Shown here: in pieces, positions 33,170 to 34,268 of the stretch | How the letters are laid out: every line of letters begins with the position of its first letter | Numbering within the stretch: position 1 is the first letter of the stretch | Origin: Candidatus Ruthenibacterium merdigallinarum | Lineage (GTDB): Bacteria; Bacillota; Clostridia; Oscillospirales; Ruminococcaceae | Direction: 5' to 3' | Length of the DNA stretch: 34,268 nt | Assembly (NCBI GenBank): GCA_019113785.1 | Contig: DXGT01000021.1 | Coordinates: forward strand, 1 to 34,268 | Notes under the pieces: generated by a model | The model's database searches: none | What the model saw: only the letters and a program-made list of their open reading frames with translations | Told to the model about the DNA's origin: nothing | Program-made: the position numbers and the translations under genes

Positions 33170-34268
33170 ATGGATTCGGCCGCGCAGGCGCACAGTGAGC
33201 GCGCATACAACCCCATCACCGACGGCGTCATCTGGAAGCAGCTGCTGGTGTTCTTTTTCCCCATCCTGCTGGGCACGTTTTTCCAGCAGCTGTACAACAC
33301 CGCCGACGCGGTGATCGTGGGCCAGTTCGTCGGCAAGCAGGCGCTGGCCGCTGTGGGCGGCGTCACCGGCACGCTGATCAACGTCATCGTCAACCTGTTC
33401 GTGGGCGTGGCCTCGGGCACCACGGTGGTGGTGGCGCAGCAGTACGGCGCGCAGAACTTTGCGGGCGTGCGCCGCACGGTGCACACCTCGCTGGCCATGG
33501 CCCTCGTGGGCGGCGCGGGGCTGATGGCGCTGGGCCTTGTGTTCGCGCGCGCGGCGCTCGTCGCCATGGGCACGCCGTCGGACGTGCTCGAGCACGCGTC
33601 CGTGTATCTGCGCGTGTACTTCATCGGCACCATCCCCTCCTTCATTTACAACGTCGGCGCGGGCGTGCTGCGCGCCGTGGGCGACACAAAGCGCCCGCTG
33701 TACTTTCTGGCCGCGGCCTGCTCACTGAACATCGTGCTGGACCTCGTATTCGTGGTGGGCATGAACATGGGCGTGCTGGGCGCGGCGCTGGGCACCATCA
33801 TGAGCCAGCTGCTCAGCGCGGTGCTCACGATGATGGCCCTGATGCGCACCACGCGCGTGTACCGGGTGATCCTGTCCGAGATCCGCTTTTCCGCGCACGC
33901 GCTGCGCGCGGTGCTGGCCGTGGGCATCCCGGCGGGGCTGCAGTCGAACATGTACGCCATTTCCAACATCATCATCCAGACGGGCATCAACTCGTTCGGC
34001 ACCGACACTGCCGCCGCGTGGACGGCCTTCGGCAAGATCGACGGCTTCTTCTGGATGATCTCGGGCGCGTACGGCATCGCCATCACCACGTTCGCCGGGC
34101 AGAATTTCGGCGCGGGGCTGATGGGCCGCGTGCGCAAAAGCGTGCGCGTGTGCAGCGCCATGACGGTGGGCACTTCCATCGCCGTCAGCGCGCTGGTGTG
34201 CGCCTTCGCCGCGCCGCTGCTGGGCATTTTCACAAGCGACGCCGCTGTTTTGGACATCGGCCTTACCA
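33170..34268 (+). CDS. MATE-family multidrug/solute exporter, partial
   Basis: The first 366 residues of a MATE transporter, cut by the window edge (full family members are about 450). The N-terminus is polar, then PILLGTFFQQLYNTADAVIV, with the membrane-helix-1 motif common to MATE proteins, and GQFVGKQALAAVGGVT. RAVGDTKRPLYFL and the second-half repeat IPAGLQSNMYAIS, GQNFGAGLMGRVR are also family features. MATE proteins export cationic drugs or metabolites using Na+ or H+ gradients. ATG at 33170 with GGGAGG 9 bases upstream. It diverges from the GlpA-like operon. The substrate is unknown. Confidence 0.95.
   Translation, partial: MDSAAQAHSERAYNPITDGVIWKQLLVFFFPILLGTFFQQLYNTADAVIVGQFVGKQALAAVGGVTGTLINVIVNLFVGVASGTTVVVAQQYGAQNFAGVRRTVHTSLAMALVGGAGLMALGLVFARAALVAMGTPSDVLEHASVYLRVYFIGTIPSFIYNVGAGVLRAVGDTKRPLYFLAAACSLNIVLDLVFVVGMNMGVLGAALGTIMSQLLSAVLTMMALMRTTRVYRVILSEIRFSAHALRAVLAVGIPAGLQSNMYAISNIIIQTGINSFGTDTAAAWTAFGKIDGFFWMISGAYGIAITTFAGQNFGAGLMGRVRKSVRVCSAMTVGTSIAVSALVCAFAAPLLGIFTSDAAVLDIGLT

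Overview
The window is the chromosomal replication-origin region of a high-GC member of the Clostridia, probably Oscillospirales (inference). The basis is the gene order, Gram-positive type signals, TTTTCCACA-type DnaA boxes, and the style of the GyrA/GyrB, YidC and small HTH proteins. Genes run outward in both directions from about position 12,000. No rRNA, tRNA, CRISPR array, insertion sequence or prophage was seen.

Left of the origin, on the minus strand, lie dnaA, dnaN, yaaA (S4 protein), recF, remB, gyrB and gyrA. After gyrA come a small putative zinc-ribbon protein, a GNAT acetyltransferase and mnmE. Beyond the mnmE terminator, a separate minus-strand gene with its own promoter runs off the left edge. 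It encodes a DUF4157 protein with an HEVSH zinc-protease-like motif. Right of the origin, on the plus strand, is the RNA/membrane-insertion set rpmH, rnpA, yidD, yidC and jag. mnmE usually follows jag, but here it is on the other replichore.

The origin looks bipartite. The rpmH-dnaA gap is AT-rich and has two perfect TTTTCCACA boxes; one lies between the -35 and -10 of the dnaA promoter, suggesting autoregulation. The dnaA-dnaN gap has a cluster of variant boxes, then a GC-rich block, five DnaA-trio-like triplets and an AT-rich stretch, in the order described for the Bacillus subtilis unwinding element.

From 15.6 to 19.6 kb are minus-strand accessory genes. They comprise an extended SDR enzyme, a 72-residue orphan with its own promoter and terminator, and a five-gene membrane/regulator operon (DUF2975 protein, Xre-type regulator, small membrane protein, DUF4173 protein, small lipoprotein).

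From 19.9 to 28.2 kb are plus-strand transport genes. First is a GntP/citrate-type secondary transporter, then a 990-base gap without a convincing gene, then a complete peptide ABC importer (binding lipoprotein, two permeases, two ATPases). A terminator-like hairpin and a 21-bp inverted repeat separate the binding-protein gene from the permease genes.

From 28.4 kb to the right edge are a translationally coupled MarR regulator/flavodoxin pair (with two tandem DnaA boxes upstream), a convergent operon of two FAD oxidoreductases plus DUF1667 (glycerol-3-phosphate dehydrogenase-like), and a MATE-family exporter cut by the window edge.
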